From positions 1-35,639 of IMG/VR virus record IMGVR_UViG_3300005253_000252: a stretch of 35,639 nt of DNA. One strand, 5' to 3'. Positions 6,106 to 12,726 of the stretch are shown here, in pieces. A program made the translations under genes and the position numbers. Every line of letters begins with the position of its first letter. Within the stretch, counting starts at the first letter, position 1. Under the pieces are notes generated by a model that did no database searches, had not been told where the DNA came from, and worked only from the letters and a program-made list of their open reading frames with translations. Source of the stretch: a virus.

Positions 6106-6555
6106 ATGGGAAAACCACAAACAATCAAAGCATCATTGACCCCTGATGCAGTCGAGAAATTAAAAGAGGGTAAGGATGGAGAGAAATATCAATCCCTCCC
6201 AGATGAAGGGTTGGAGGTTGAATTTCAGTATGACTTCGGGGATAACAATGCAGAGGCAGTCGCCCTATTCGGAGAGGGAGTTGTAAGGAGTTATATAGTC
6301 GGACACTGTTCATTCACAATCCAAGGCATTGCCAGGAGTATGTTGAAGGCTGGAAGATCAGCGAAGCAAATTCGAGCCCATTTCTTTGACGAGTCTACCG
6401 GACTGAATGTCTATCAACCAGGCGAGTATACCGGTCGTAAGACGGCAGTTGAAAAAGAACATGATCGTATCCTGAAGATGAGTCCAGAGAAAAGGGATGC
6501 GGAGATTACCGAATTGGAAAAAGTGTTGGCAAGAATTAAAAAGGAAGGTAAGTAA
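6106..6555 (+). CDS. Hypothetical conserved protein
   Basis: Encodes 149 residues without a recognised enzyme motif. The middle (AEAVALFGEGVVRSYIVGHCSFTIQ) is well ordered and followed by helices, ending in a charged coiled coil (120-148). AGAAGGAGAG precedes the ATG. Last gene before the terminator at 6576. The shape (ordered core, helical charged tail) is common in small phage DNA-associated proteins, but no role can be assigned. Confidence 0.75.
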   Translation: MGKPQTIKASLTPDAVEKLKEGKDGEKYQSLPDEGLEVEFQYDFGDNNAEAVALFGEGVVRSYIVGHCSFTIQGIARSMLKAGRSAKQIRAHFFDESTGLNVYQPGEYTGRKTAVEKEHDRILKMSPEKRDAEITELEKVLARIKKEGK

Positions 6556-6575
6556 CAAGGAGGTTTGATTAGGTG

Positions 6576-6608
6576 AGGAGAGGGCTTGAACAACCCTCTC
6601 CTATTTTT
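6576..6608 (+). terminator. Intrinsic terminator after the endolysin operon
   Basis: Nine-bp stem AGGAGAGGG/CCCTCTCCT (6576-6584 with 6594-6602), 9-nt loop, then ATTTTTAT. It is unrelated in sequence to the repeated dyad. It ends the unit that starts at promoter P2. Confidence 0.8.
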
Positions 6609-6652
6609 ATACCTATATATACCACAATATTACACAATTAGAAGGAGGTAAG

Positions 6653-6958
6653 ATGAGTTACGCAATAATTTGTGATGCGAGGAAAGGAGGGAAGTTAGGA
6701 ATAGAAACCCTAGCTCTCGTTGATAGGAGTCTAACTAAAAAGGTATGGTGGACTTCTGACGCTGAATATTTAATAATGCAATTCTTAAAAAAGTCAGCAG
6801 TAATATATTCTTGTAGTAAACTACATAGAAATAATGCAAGGGTTGTAAGTTATAATACAGCAGTGAGTTTAATCAAGAGTCAAGATAATGAAATAACTCA
6901 CCTTGAGGCACTTGCTTCTTCGGAGGTAGGTTGGGATGGGCATAAAGATTCATTCTGA
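6653..6958 (+). CDS. Hypothetical protein, possible RNase H-like fold
   Basis: Encodes 101 residues. The opening (YAIICDARKGGKLGIETLALVDR, split by strands) resembles the first hairpin of RNase H-like or viral exclusion proteins, but catalytic acids are not evident. The preceding 19-base stretch 6634-6652 (ACAATTAGAAGGAGGTAAG) is repeated exactly at 6964-6982 before the next gene, so the ribosome binding region was duplicated. First gene of the replication unit. Confidence 0.65.
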   Translation: MSYAIICDARKGGKLGIETLALVDRSLTKKVWWTSDAEYLIMQFLKKSAVIYSCSKLHRNNARVVSYNTAVSLIKSQDNEITHLEALASSEVGWDGHKDSF

Positions 6959-6984
6959 AGAATACAATTAGAAGGAGGTAAGGG

Positions 6985-7074
6985 ATGTATTATTTAACAA
7001 GAAAAGAAATTGATACTTTAATCGAAGCTCTCGGTAGTTGGGAGGAGGATAAACATGAACATACAATGCAGTAG
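6985..7074 (+). CDS. 29-residue small protein
   Basis: Starts at ATG 6985 behind the duplicated GAAGGAGGTAAG site and ends 20 bases inside the next gene. Acidic and helical (LTRKEIDTLIEALGSW). The strong ribosome binding site and its spacing argue for translation. No function recognised. Confidence 0.55.
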   Translation: MYYLTRKEIDTLIEALGSWEEDKHEHTMQ

Positions 7075-7171
7075 AAGAGATCTAATACTAGCCCTATTCA
7101 TAATAATATTCATAAGCCTAATCCTCGCCGGATTGATAGTAGGCTTCATGTTGTTAGTGGGCATAGTATAA
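7055..7171 (+). CDS. 38-residue single-pass membrane protein
   Basis: ATG 7055 follows GGGAGGAGGAT. A short polar N-terminus with RR at 8-9 is followed by one long hydrophobic segment over residues 11-38 (strings of I, L, F, G, V), so it is a one-helix membrane protein with almost no other part. Candidates are a pinholin-like or superinfection-type peptide; the endolysin lies 1.5 kb upstream. The role is inferred only from topology. Confidence 0.6.
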   Translation: MNIQCSRRDLILALFIIIFISLILAGLIVGFMLLVGIV

Positions 7172-7172
7172 C

Positions 7173-7505
7173 TTGCCGAAGGTGTTTATAATAAATAACA
7201 GCGGACATGATTACAGCCAGGCTAAAAAGTTCGGTGACCTCGTGTTCCTAACTACTGGACTAATAGCATCCTATAAAATCACCCTACATTACCGAATATT
7301 AGCTAACAAAATGAAAGATGCTCAGCCGGAGGACTATATACTTGTAACAAGTTTGGCGAGTTTAAATTGTATAGCCGGCTGGATCATGGGAACATTAGGG
7401 TATCCGCTGAATCTATTAATTCATGATAGTAAAACTGGGAAGTATGTGGAGAGGAAATTGTTTCCTCAACTTTTAAATAATACTGGAGGTAATAATGAAG
7501 AATAA
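7173..7505 (+). CDS. Conserved phage protein of unknown function (TTG start)
   Basis: Encodes 110 residues from TTG 7173. The opening MPKVFIINNSGHDYS, the later DYILVTSLASLN and the closing basic segment match a small family I recall from several phages with unknown role. A GTG at 7182 is a possible alternative start. It resembles a Rossmann-like alpha/beta fold (strand, helix, strand with ILVTSL, LNLLIHD). Overlaps the next short gene by 11 bases. Confidence 0.7.
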   Translation: MPKVFIINNSGHDYSQAKKFGDLVFLTTGLIASYKITLHYRILANKMKDAQPEDYILVTSLASLNCIAGWIMGTLGYPLNLLIHDSKTGKYVERKLFPQLLNNTGGNNEE

Positions 7506-7671
7506 AAAAGTAGACGAGAATAACAATAAAGACCTTCTAGATTTATGTAGACTTAATTTAATGGAAGAGAATATTACTGATTCTTCAGATATGGATAGAG
7601 AAGCTACACTTAAAGCTATTGAGTGGAAACGTAATAATCTTGTAAGCAAAATCAAAGAGGATAAAATATGA
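7495..7671 (+). CDS. 58-residue hypothetical protein
   Basis: Starts at ATG 7495 with ACTGGAGGT upstream. Charged helical sequence, with K/N-rich N-terminus. Overlaps the nuclease gene by 4 bases (ATGA), which supports it as a real coupled gene. No domain recognised. Confidence 0.65.
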   Translation: MKNKKVDENNNKDLLDLCRLNLMEENITDSSDMDREATLKAIEWKRNNLVSKIKEDKI

Positions 7672-8684
7672 TAGTCCTACAAAAGGAGACAAATATAAAA
7701 AAGATATACATCTACATGCCAGACGTAATCGAGCAAGCAAGAAAACTAATAAAGGAAGTAGAACAGCACCATATACAGGACTCCACAAAGTTACAAAAAT
7801 ATCTAACCTGTGAACGACAGTATTTCTTCGAATACGTCCTCGGTTTCCGACCTGAACGTCCTATCCACAACCTTGTATTCGGTAGTAGTTGGCATAAGGC
7901 GAAAGATGTATTGTTTTCAGAAGGGTATAGTATCAAGTCAATAGACAAGGCATATCAAGCATTTCTATTAGAATATAGGGTGGACTTTTCAGAAGATACC
8001 GATGATGATTACAAGGGAAAATTCCCTGCCAACGCTGAGCGTGCCCTTGTAGAATATGTTAAACAATATGCAGAGTATGACGACTTTAAAGTCCTCCACA
8101 CAGAAATAGCTATAACAGTCCCCATCGGTAGGAACAGAGTTATCTATGGTAAGATGGACGCAATTATGCAGGATAACAGGGGATACTTCTCCCTCGAAAC
8201 TAAAACTGCAGGTGCAGTGTGGTCATACACGCAGGAACAGTGGCTGATGAAGTTTCAAATAGATGCATATACTCATTTCCTGTATTGCTACTTCGACCCG
8301 AAAGATGTCTACGGAGTAATCGTTGATACTACTATATTTAAAAAACAGGATAAGGCAGGACGTTCACAGAATGAGCATGTGAGGATACCTGTCCCAAAAA
8401 CTCCCGAACGATTGGAGACTTGGCTCTGGGAGGCGAATACTATCTTCAGCAGGTTGGAGGAGGACTTTGATAAGATGAATGATGGGAAAGAGTCTGATAT
8501 ATACATGAAGTGTTTCCCGAGACGAACGGAATCCTGCATACAGTATAATAGAATCTGCCCAATGCACGACTTCTGCCACGCCTGGAACAATCCCCTATCG
8601 AGGGTTGGTGAGGTGCCGATGGGATATAAGGTTGAACATTGGGATCCTAGGAAAAAAGATGTTAAAGTTAAATTGAATGTGTAG
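7668..8684 (+). CDS. PD-(D/E)XK nuclease, Cas4/RecB-like
   Basis: Encodes 338 residues. The order of motifs fits the PDDEXK_1/Cas4-AddB superfamily: C48 near the N-terminus, H76 (SSWHKAKD), D164 (GKMDAIM), E177-T-K179 (the E-x-K motif), and Q197-x3-Y201. The C-terminal C290, C297 and C303 together with C48 match the four-cysteine iron-sulfur staple of Cas4 and AddB. It is a likely 5'-3' or bidirectional ssDNA exonuclease that makes ends for recombination. The next large gene is a Sak4-type ATPase. The residue 17 methionine is an alternative start, but it has no nearby ribosome binding site. Confidence 0.85.
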   Translation: MIVLQKETNIKKIYIYMPDVIEQARKLIKEVEQHHIQDSTKLQKYLTCERQYFFEYVLGFRPERPIHNLVFGSSWHKAKDVLFSEGYSIKSIDKAYQAFLLEYRVDFSEDTDDDYKGKFPANAERALVEYVKQYAEYDDFKVLHTEIAITVPIGRNRVIYGKMDAIMQDNRGYFSLETKTAGAVWSYTQEQWLMKFQIDAYTHFLYCYFDPKDVYGVIVDTTIFKKQDKAGRSQNEHVRIPVPKTPERLETWLWEANTIFSRLEEDFDKMNDGKESDIYMKCFPRRTESCIQYNRICPMHDFCHAWNNPLSRVGEVPMGYKVEHWDPRKKDVKVKLNV

Positions 8685-8693
8685 GAGGTATGT

Positions 8694-8825
8694 ATGTTTA
8701 CAATAATTTTCCAAATAGTCTGTATGGTAATTATGTCTATCTCCATTATTATCATTTTTCGTTGTGCCTATGAAACAAACAAGATGGCTAATGAAATGAA
8801 GAGAAAACGGGAGGAGGAAGAATGA
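8694..8825 (+). CDS. 43-residue membrane protein with basic tail
   Basis: ATG 8694 follows GTAGGAGGTATGT. Residues 1-24 form one hydrophobic helix (I, F, V, M, S), followed by a charged tail ending KRKREEEE, so an N-out or N-in single-pass protein. Stop overlaps the next gene by 4 bases. No known family. A nearby ATG at 8690 in another frame gives only 27 residues and is rejected. Confidence 0.55.
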   Translation: MFTIIFQIVCMVIMSISIIIIFRCAYETNKMANEMKRKREEEE

Positions 8826-9082
8826 GTTTACTAGGAAAAATAGAAGTAGTTAGAAATAAAAAGGAACCAACAATCAAGCAAAGATGGGCGAGGGAGAGAA
8901 ACCTTGCTATTGGTAATGTTCAGGGGATGGTAGTTCGACTATACCAACTAGGAAATTTAGACTCAATGACTTACACAGAACAGGTTCGGCTTTGTAATGC
9001 TAGGTCGACATTGATGGAACTACTTTCAAATCATGAGGAAAATAGAGATACATCCTGGCATGACTTTAAGATAGGAGGATGA
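8822..9082 (+). CDS. Hypothetical helical protein
   Basis: Encodes 86 residues, basic and helical, with no catalytic motif. GGGAGGAGGAAGA precedes ATG 8822 inside the end of the small membrane gene. Its place between nuclease and ATPase makes a recombination accessory role possible. Confidence 0.7.
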   Translation: MSLLGKIEVVRNKKEPTIKQRWARERNLAIGNVQGMVVRLYQLGNLDSMTYTEQVRLCNARSTLMELLSNHEENRDTSWHDFKIGG

Positions 9083-9085
9083 ATT

Positions 9086-9406
9086 TTGAAACTAGAACGT
9101 ATCCGAATATCCTACACCAACACTCCCTCTACCCAGTTGATATATAAGGTAGAAGTAATGATAACCTTTAACCTATTCAAGAGGATAATAGTTCCACAGA
9201 AACAAAGGGTATATACATTTACAGGGGACATTGATAATTGGTGGCAGGAGGTGAATATGCAACCAGTTATGAATAGAAAGCTAACTAGATTTTTGAATAA
9301 GATAGCAACGCAGGAAGAAAGGAGGAATAGGGATGCCAGAAATATTAGAAGTAACAAAGCAAATAGAAGAAATACAACAACAATACAAAGAAATGATGGG
9401 GGATAG
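9086..9406 (+). CDS. Hypothetical protein (TTG start)
   Basis: Encodes 106 residues from TTG 9086, supported by ATAGGAGGATGAA. The first 60 residues have alternating strands (RIRISYTN, YKVEVMITF, QRVYTFTGD), and the C-terminal 35 are an Arg/Asn-rich tail that overlaps the ATPase gene by 74 bases. Overlaps of 4 bases are the rule here, so the tail may reflect a late frameshift; a stop in another frame occurs near 9330. Function unknown. Confidence 0.6.
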   Translation: MKLERIRISYTNTPSTQLIYKVEVMITFNLFKRIIVPQKQRVYTFTGDIDNWWQEVNMQPVMNRKLTRFLNKIATQEERRNRDARNIRSNKANRRNTTTIQRNDGG

Positions 9407-10178
9407 CACTGCCATATCCATCCTACTCATGGGCATCTTCGGAGCCGGTAAGACACGCTGTGCTTGCACAGGTCGCCTACCCATATTAGTAGATGTATTC
9501 GATCCGAAGGGTACTGTCATATTCCACACTGACCCATACCTAAACAAATTAAGAAAGGAGAAGAGAATAATACTCCGCCCATTCTGGGCAGAGAATTCAC
9601 AGGAGCCAACCATGTATAAAAGTTGGGAGAAACAATGGATGGCAGATTGCAAATCCGGTTTCCTATCTCTATTTGGAACTTATGTAATTGACAGCGGCAC
9701 AACATGGATGGAGGCTATGGCGAACTACATCAGTAAAACAAAGGGGAGGAAATATGATTTAGGTGGGAAGGATATAACAGGAAATTTAAGAATCGAAGAC
9801 TACATCCCCATGTATAATATAATAATGGATGCTATCAAGATGACTTCCTCTCATGGCTGTGACTTTATCTACACCGCCCATTTACTAACAATAGAGGATG
9901 AGGTGACGCAAAGGATAACAGCCGTCCTTGATATATATAAAAGGTTGAAGAGTAAAGTCCCTAAATTGTTTTCGGAGAAATATGTCATGAGTAAAAGGGA
10001 AACTGCTGGCAGTCCGAAGCATGAGTTGATTATCCATTCAACAGGAAAGTTTGAGGCATCATCACAGTTAATGGCGAAAGGAGGTATTGCTGATATAGTT
10101 GAACCGGATTTAAAGGCATTGTTAAAATTGGCAGGGTTACCAGTGGAGGATAAACCTATACCCTGGATAACGACATGA
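9333..10178 (+). CDS. RecA-fold ATPase, Sak4/AAA_24-like single-strand annealing or recombinase
   Basis: Encodes 281 residues. Walker A is GIFGAGKT (34-41), and Walker B is TYVIDSGTT with D120. A core of alternating strands and helices (FIYTAHLL near 178-185) fits the AAA_24/Sak4 family of phage RecA-like recombinases. It most likely acts on ssDNA during replication-linked recombination. It follows the Cas4-like nuclease and precedes a DUF669-like ssDNA-binding candidate, a combination often seen in phages. Ribosome binding site AAAGGAGG at spacing 8. Confidence is high for the fold and moderate for the role. Confidence 0.8.
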   Translation: MPEILEVTKQIEEIQQQYKEMMGDSTAISILLMGIFGAGKTRCACTGRLPILVDVFDPKGTVIFHTDPYLNKLRKEKRIILRPFWAENSQEPTMYKSWEKQWMADCKSGFLSLFGTYVIDSGTTWMEAMANYISKTKGRKYDLGGKDITGNLRIEDYIPMYNIIMDAIKMTSSHGCDFIYTAHLLTIEDEVTQRITAVLDIYKRLKSKVPKLFSEKYVMSKRETAGSPKHELIIHSTGKFEASSQLMAKGGIADIVEPDLKALLKLAGLPVEDKPIPWITT

Positions 10179-10323
10179 GAAAGGAGGAGTTTAAAAGATA
10201 TTTAAAACAGTATACCATCCCTGAATTAAAAGCCTCCCCCAGGAAATCAGTGATGAGTGGAGGTTGAAGGGAGTAATTAATGTATTGTATAGGATGATAA
10301 TTGAAAGGAGTAAAAAGAAATGA
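10175..10323 (+). pseudogene. Small gene split by a one-base frameshift at a C run
   Basis: The frame from ATG 10175 stops after 30 residues, yet the adjoining frame continues without a break as SPQEISDEWRLKGVINVL and on to a basic end, closing in an ATGA overlap with the next gene at 10320. Adding one C to the five-C run at 10236-10240 joins the halves into a 49-residue helical protein of sensible composition. The break is therefore a natural mutation, a sequencing indel, or a -1 slip on CCC. ATG overlaps the ATPase stop by 4 bases, as is normal here. Confidence 0.6.
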
Positions 10324-10595
10324 GTGATGGAGCAGAAAGTGCAAAAAGGGAAAGTCAAGTAGGTCAAGAAATAAATGATTTACTTGTAACTATTGATAGT
10401 CTAGAAGAATTATTCCATTTGGTGGAATCAAGACTCGAGAACGTATTGACTGACAGAGTCCCTGTTAACGCTGATGAGAAGGAGAAAGAGTCAGCTCCCC
10501 GAGTTCCTCTTGCCTCCAGAATTAGAGAGATGCGGTTGAGAATACAGACAGTAAATGCAAATTTGAATGAATTTCAGGATAGGTTGGAAAACTAA
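10320..10595 (+). CDS. Hypothetical coiled-coil protein
   Basis: Encodes 91 residues, with heptad-like leucines in residues 17-44 and 66-90 separated by a charged Pro-containing linker. AAAGGAGTAAAAAGAA precedes the ATG. Located in the recombination block, just before the third copy of the conserved dyad. No known family recognised. Confidence 0.7.
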   Translation: MSDGAESAKRESQVGQEINDLLVTIDSLEELFHLVESRLENVLTDRVPVNADEKEKESAPRVPLASRIREMRLRIQTVNANLNEFQDRLEN

Positions 10596-10601
10596 ACATT
10601 C

Positions 10602-10626
10602 GCTATGTTCACCCATTGAACATAGC
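10602..10626. repeat. Conserved dyad, copy 3
   Basis: GCTATGTTCA/TGAACATAGC, a 10-bp perfect stem with loop CCCAT, 7 bases after the stop of the coiled-coil gene. No T-run follows; the downstream CATTTCA also follows copy 1. Lies in the untranslated gap before the DUF669-like gene. Confidence 0.75.
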
Positions 10627-10657
10627 CATTTCAAACAAAATAAAAAAGGAGTAAAGC

Positions 10658-11095
10658 ATGAACAACAGTTTATTAGACCTACACTTAGATAGTTTACCTG
10701 AACGCACAATCGTTCCAGGGGGTGAGGAATACCAGCTACAAATCCTAAAGGCAACATTGAAACCGAGTAAGAGTAGTGAAAGAGATCTAATCCAGGTAAC
10801 ATTCAAGATTCTCGACCAGCTAAATTCCCTACCAATCACTGACAATCTTTGTTTCCCTATTGAATCAGATTCAAAGGACACACAGTTCAACTTTTCTGAT
10901 CAGATCAGGAATTTCATGAACTCCTTTGGCATCAGTTTAAAAAAGCCAGGCGATCCTATCGAGGTAACGGAGGGTATGAATAAGGTACTGGTGTATAAAG
11001 AATGGAAAGGATTGGAAGGCTGGGCGTTTGTTGGGACTGATGAATACCAGGGTCAGCCAAAGAATACTATTACCAGGTATATTGTGAAAAAATAA
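10658..11095 (+). CDS. Putative ssDNA-binding protein, DUF669-like
   Basis: Encodes 145 residues. A glycine-bearing GEEYQLQILKATLKPSKS opening (in short blocks), a strand-rich core and closing EGWAFVGTDEYQGQPKN resemble the DUF669 type of phage protein, which is thought to bind ssDNA beside annealing proteins. An OB-like fold is plausible. It is the third member of the nuclease/ATPase/SSB set. AAAGGAGTAAAGC precedes ATG 10658. The family match is from pattern, so it stays tentative. Confidence 0.6.
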   Translation: MNNSLLDLHLDSLPERTIVPGGEEYQLQILKATLKPSKSSERDLIQVTFKILDQLNSLPITDNLCFPIESDSKDTQFNFSDQIRNFMNSFGISLKKPGDPIEVTEGMNKVLVYKEWKGLEGWAFVGTDEYQGQPKNTITRYIVKK

Positions 11096-11118
11096 CCTGC
11101 TTCGTCAGAGAGGCGGAT

Positions 11119-11204
11119 GGCTGGGTAGTCTCGTAATGGTATCGAGGGCAGACTGTAAATCTGTTGGAGTAATCCCTTGTTGGTTCAAGTCCAACCCCAC
11201 GCCA
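11119..11204 (+). tRNA. tRNA-Tyr (anticodon GTA), class II with variable arm
   Basis: Anticodon arm GCAGA-CTGTAAA-TCTGT (11148-11164) carries GTA at 11155-11157. The T arm is GTTGG-TTCAAGT-CCAAC (11179-11195), and a variable arm GGA-GTAA-TCC sits between them, as expected for tRNA-Tyr. The D arm reads TCGTAATGGTATCGA. The acceptor stem GGCTGGG pairs with CCCA and GCC only if C11200 is bulged. A73 follows; CCA is not encoded. It may supply tyrosyl-tRNA for late genes. The bulge lowers certainty of the exact ends. Confidence 0.75.
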
Positions 11205-11244
11205 CTGTTGTTAATTTAAAAGGGAATTTAAAAGGAGAGGAAAA

Positions 11245-11493
11245 ATGATAAACCGTTGTAGATTATCCATCGAATTACCTTATCAACTCCACAATAAACT
11301 CAACGATTTGTTAGAAGGTTGGCGTATAAAAAATCGCCTATACAAAGCCCTGACTGTGGAGATAGTGGAGATAATGGACAAGATGACTTCCCACCAAAGA
11401 AGGGTGTTCATCGTAGCTATTATAGAAAGTAAAATAAAATTAAGTGAATGGAGTGATACAGTAAAGGAGGGAATGAATGATGCCAAAGTATAG
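11245..11493 (+). CDS. Small protein with ribbon-helix-helix-like N-terminus
   Basis: Encodes 82 residues. The opening RCRLSIELPYQLHNKLNDL follows the strand-helix pattern of CopG/Arc-type DNA-binding proteins, with basic helices afterwards. A regulator role is possible but rests on pattern only. AAAGGAGAGG precedes ATG 11245. Overlaps the next gene. Confidence 0.6.
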   Translation: MINRCRLSIELPYQLHNKLNDLLEGWRIKNRLYKALTVEIVEIMDKMTSHQRRVFIVAIIESKIKLSEWSDTVKEGMNDAKV

Positions 11494-11779
11494 GAAAAAA
11501 CCAGTAGTAATTGAAGCAAGGCAATGGTTCAATTTGGGGGATCATCCAGAAGTTAAACAATACAATATTGCTATGCAAAAACTCGAAGATTTGCCTAAAA
11601 GTAATGGCGTTTTTTGTTCTGGTTGCAATAAAGAATTCATGCATCACGGCAATGTTAAGACTTTAGAAGGTTGGCATATCGTTTGTCCTGGCGATTGGAT
11701 CATCAAAGGGGTTAAAGGTGAGTTTTATCCATGCAAGCCTGACATCTTCGCAGCAACTTATGAAAAGGTGGAGGAATAA
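11480..11779 (+). CDS. Conserved phage protein (PGDWI-type), unknown function
   Basis: Encodes 99 residues from ATG 11480 (an in-frame ATG at 11477 is equally possible). The start KYRKKPVVIEARQW and the end PGDWIIKGVKGE with FYPCKPDIFAATY match a small protein I recall from many phages. C-terminal beta strands suggest a compact beta fold. Two cysteines (CSGC) lie mid-protein. AAAGGAGGGAATGA precedes it. Role unknown. Confidence 0.75.
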   Translation: MPKYRKKPVVIEARQWFNLGDHPEVKQYNIAMQKLEDLPKSNGVFCSGCNKEFMHHGNVKTLEGWHIVCPGDWIIKGVKGEFYPCKPDIFAATYEKVEE

Positions 11780-11780
11780 C

Positions 11781-11990
11781 ATGCAACTACAGGACATAAA
11801 ACCTTCCATCCTCTCCCTACCATTGGAGGAGGTAATGGCTATCCACAGGGAGGTGAGGAAGCAAAGGTGGATAACGAAACAGGTTAAAAAGGTAACGAAG
11901 GCAAAGACAGTTACGAAGAGTAAACAGGAAATTTCACAAAGTGAGGATAAAATTAAACAACTGTTAATGTTGTTGGGAGCTGATGTATGA
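11781..11990 (+). CDS. Conserved small basic phage protein, unknown function
   Basis: Encodes 69 residues from ATG 11781, which has GGTGGAGGAAT upstream; a longer in-frame reading lacks any ribosome binding site. The N-terminus MQLQDIKPSILSLPLEE resembles a widespread small phage family of unknown role; the rest is very Lys-rich and helical. Overlaps the next gene by 4 bases. Confidence 0.75.
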   Translation: MQLQDIKPSILSLPLEEVMAIHREVRKQRWITKQVKKVTKAKTVTKSKQEISQSEDKIKQLLMLLGADV

Positions 11991-12376
11991 TATACCTCGC
12001 AAGTCCATATTCGTCTGGGCATAAAATAGTGGGTAGCGAGAAAGATGCAATGCTAGTAGTTCGCTACCTTGAGGTGGAGGCAGCAGTAGCACAGTTAATT
12101 AAAGATGGAGAGATGGTTTACTCTCCCATAGTTCATCATCATCATCTAGCCTTGAGATATAAAATGCCTAAGGATTTTGACTTCTGGAGGAGAAGGGATT
12201 TCCACTTCATAGATCTATCCGAAATGCTCTTGGTTCTACAGTTAATAGGTTGGGATATTTCAGAGGGAGTCACGAGGGAGATAGATTATGCAAAAAGTAA
12301 GATGAAATCAATCAGATATGTAGTGCCAACTGAACTTAAAGTTCCAGGATTTAAAGCATATAGGGAGATCCCATAA
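11987..12376 (+). CDS. DUF1937 protein, nucleoside 2-deoxyribosyltransferase-like
   Basis: Encodes 129 residues. YLASPYSS (3-10) and GWDISEGVTREI (88-99, with E93) are the signature ends of DUF1937, which shares the fold of nucleoside 2-deoxyribosyltransferases. Those enzymes swap the base on a deoxyribonucleoside; phage members may process nucleotides or bind them. An HHHH run lies at 50-53. ATGA overlap with the previous gene. Substrate unknown. Confidence 0.75.
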   Translation: MIYLASPYSSGHKIVGSEKDAMLVVRYLEVEAAVAQLIKDGEMVYSPIVHHHHLALRYKMPKDFDFWRRRDFHFIDLSEMLLVLQLIGWDISEGVTREIDYAKSKMKSIRYVVPTELKVPGFKAYREIP

Positions 12377-12726
12377 TGGACTACCAACAAATCCTAAACA
12401 ACATGCCCAACCACCTCAAACCTGGTCTCCAGGGTCAGGAGTTGAAAGCAAGGGAGGGTCTCCTCATCCTATACCATATAGAAAACAACCCAACAAAGGT
12501 GGAGGAGATATTGAAAATGTCAGGGGTTAGGAAAGTAAAATTCTGTGACTGTTATAACGGCATCATAGGGTATAGGGTTATTAAGAAAGCAAGGAATGAA
12601 AAACCTATCATTTGTCGATGCACAATGAGGATGATAGGGCAGGGTAGAGAGGGTGTATTGTTAGTCGATTGGAAAGGATATGAAACCAGAGAGGAGGAAA
12701 TATTAAATGCAAGAGAAACAACGTAA
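12376..12726 (+). CDS. Hypothetical protein with CxC pairs
   Basis: Encodes 116 residues. C57/C59 (CDC) and C80/C82 (CRC) could form one metal site in the second half. N-terminal half is helical. The stop of the previous gene shares its last A with this ATG. Overlaps the methyltransferase gene by 20 bases. Function unknown. Confidence 0.65.
   Translation: MDYQQILNNMPNHLKPGLQGQELKAREGLLILYHIENNPTKVEEILKMSGVRKVKFCDCYNGIIGYRVIKKARNEKPIICRCTMRMIGQGREGVLLVDWKGYETREEEILNARETT

Noticed and set aside
11112-11118. Alternative tRNA 5' end at GGCGGAT
   Set aside because: It pairs with the 3' end over only four bases, whereas GGCTGGG pairs over seven with one bulge and leaves T8 A9 in place.
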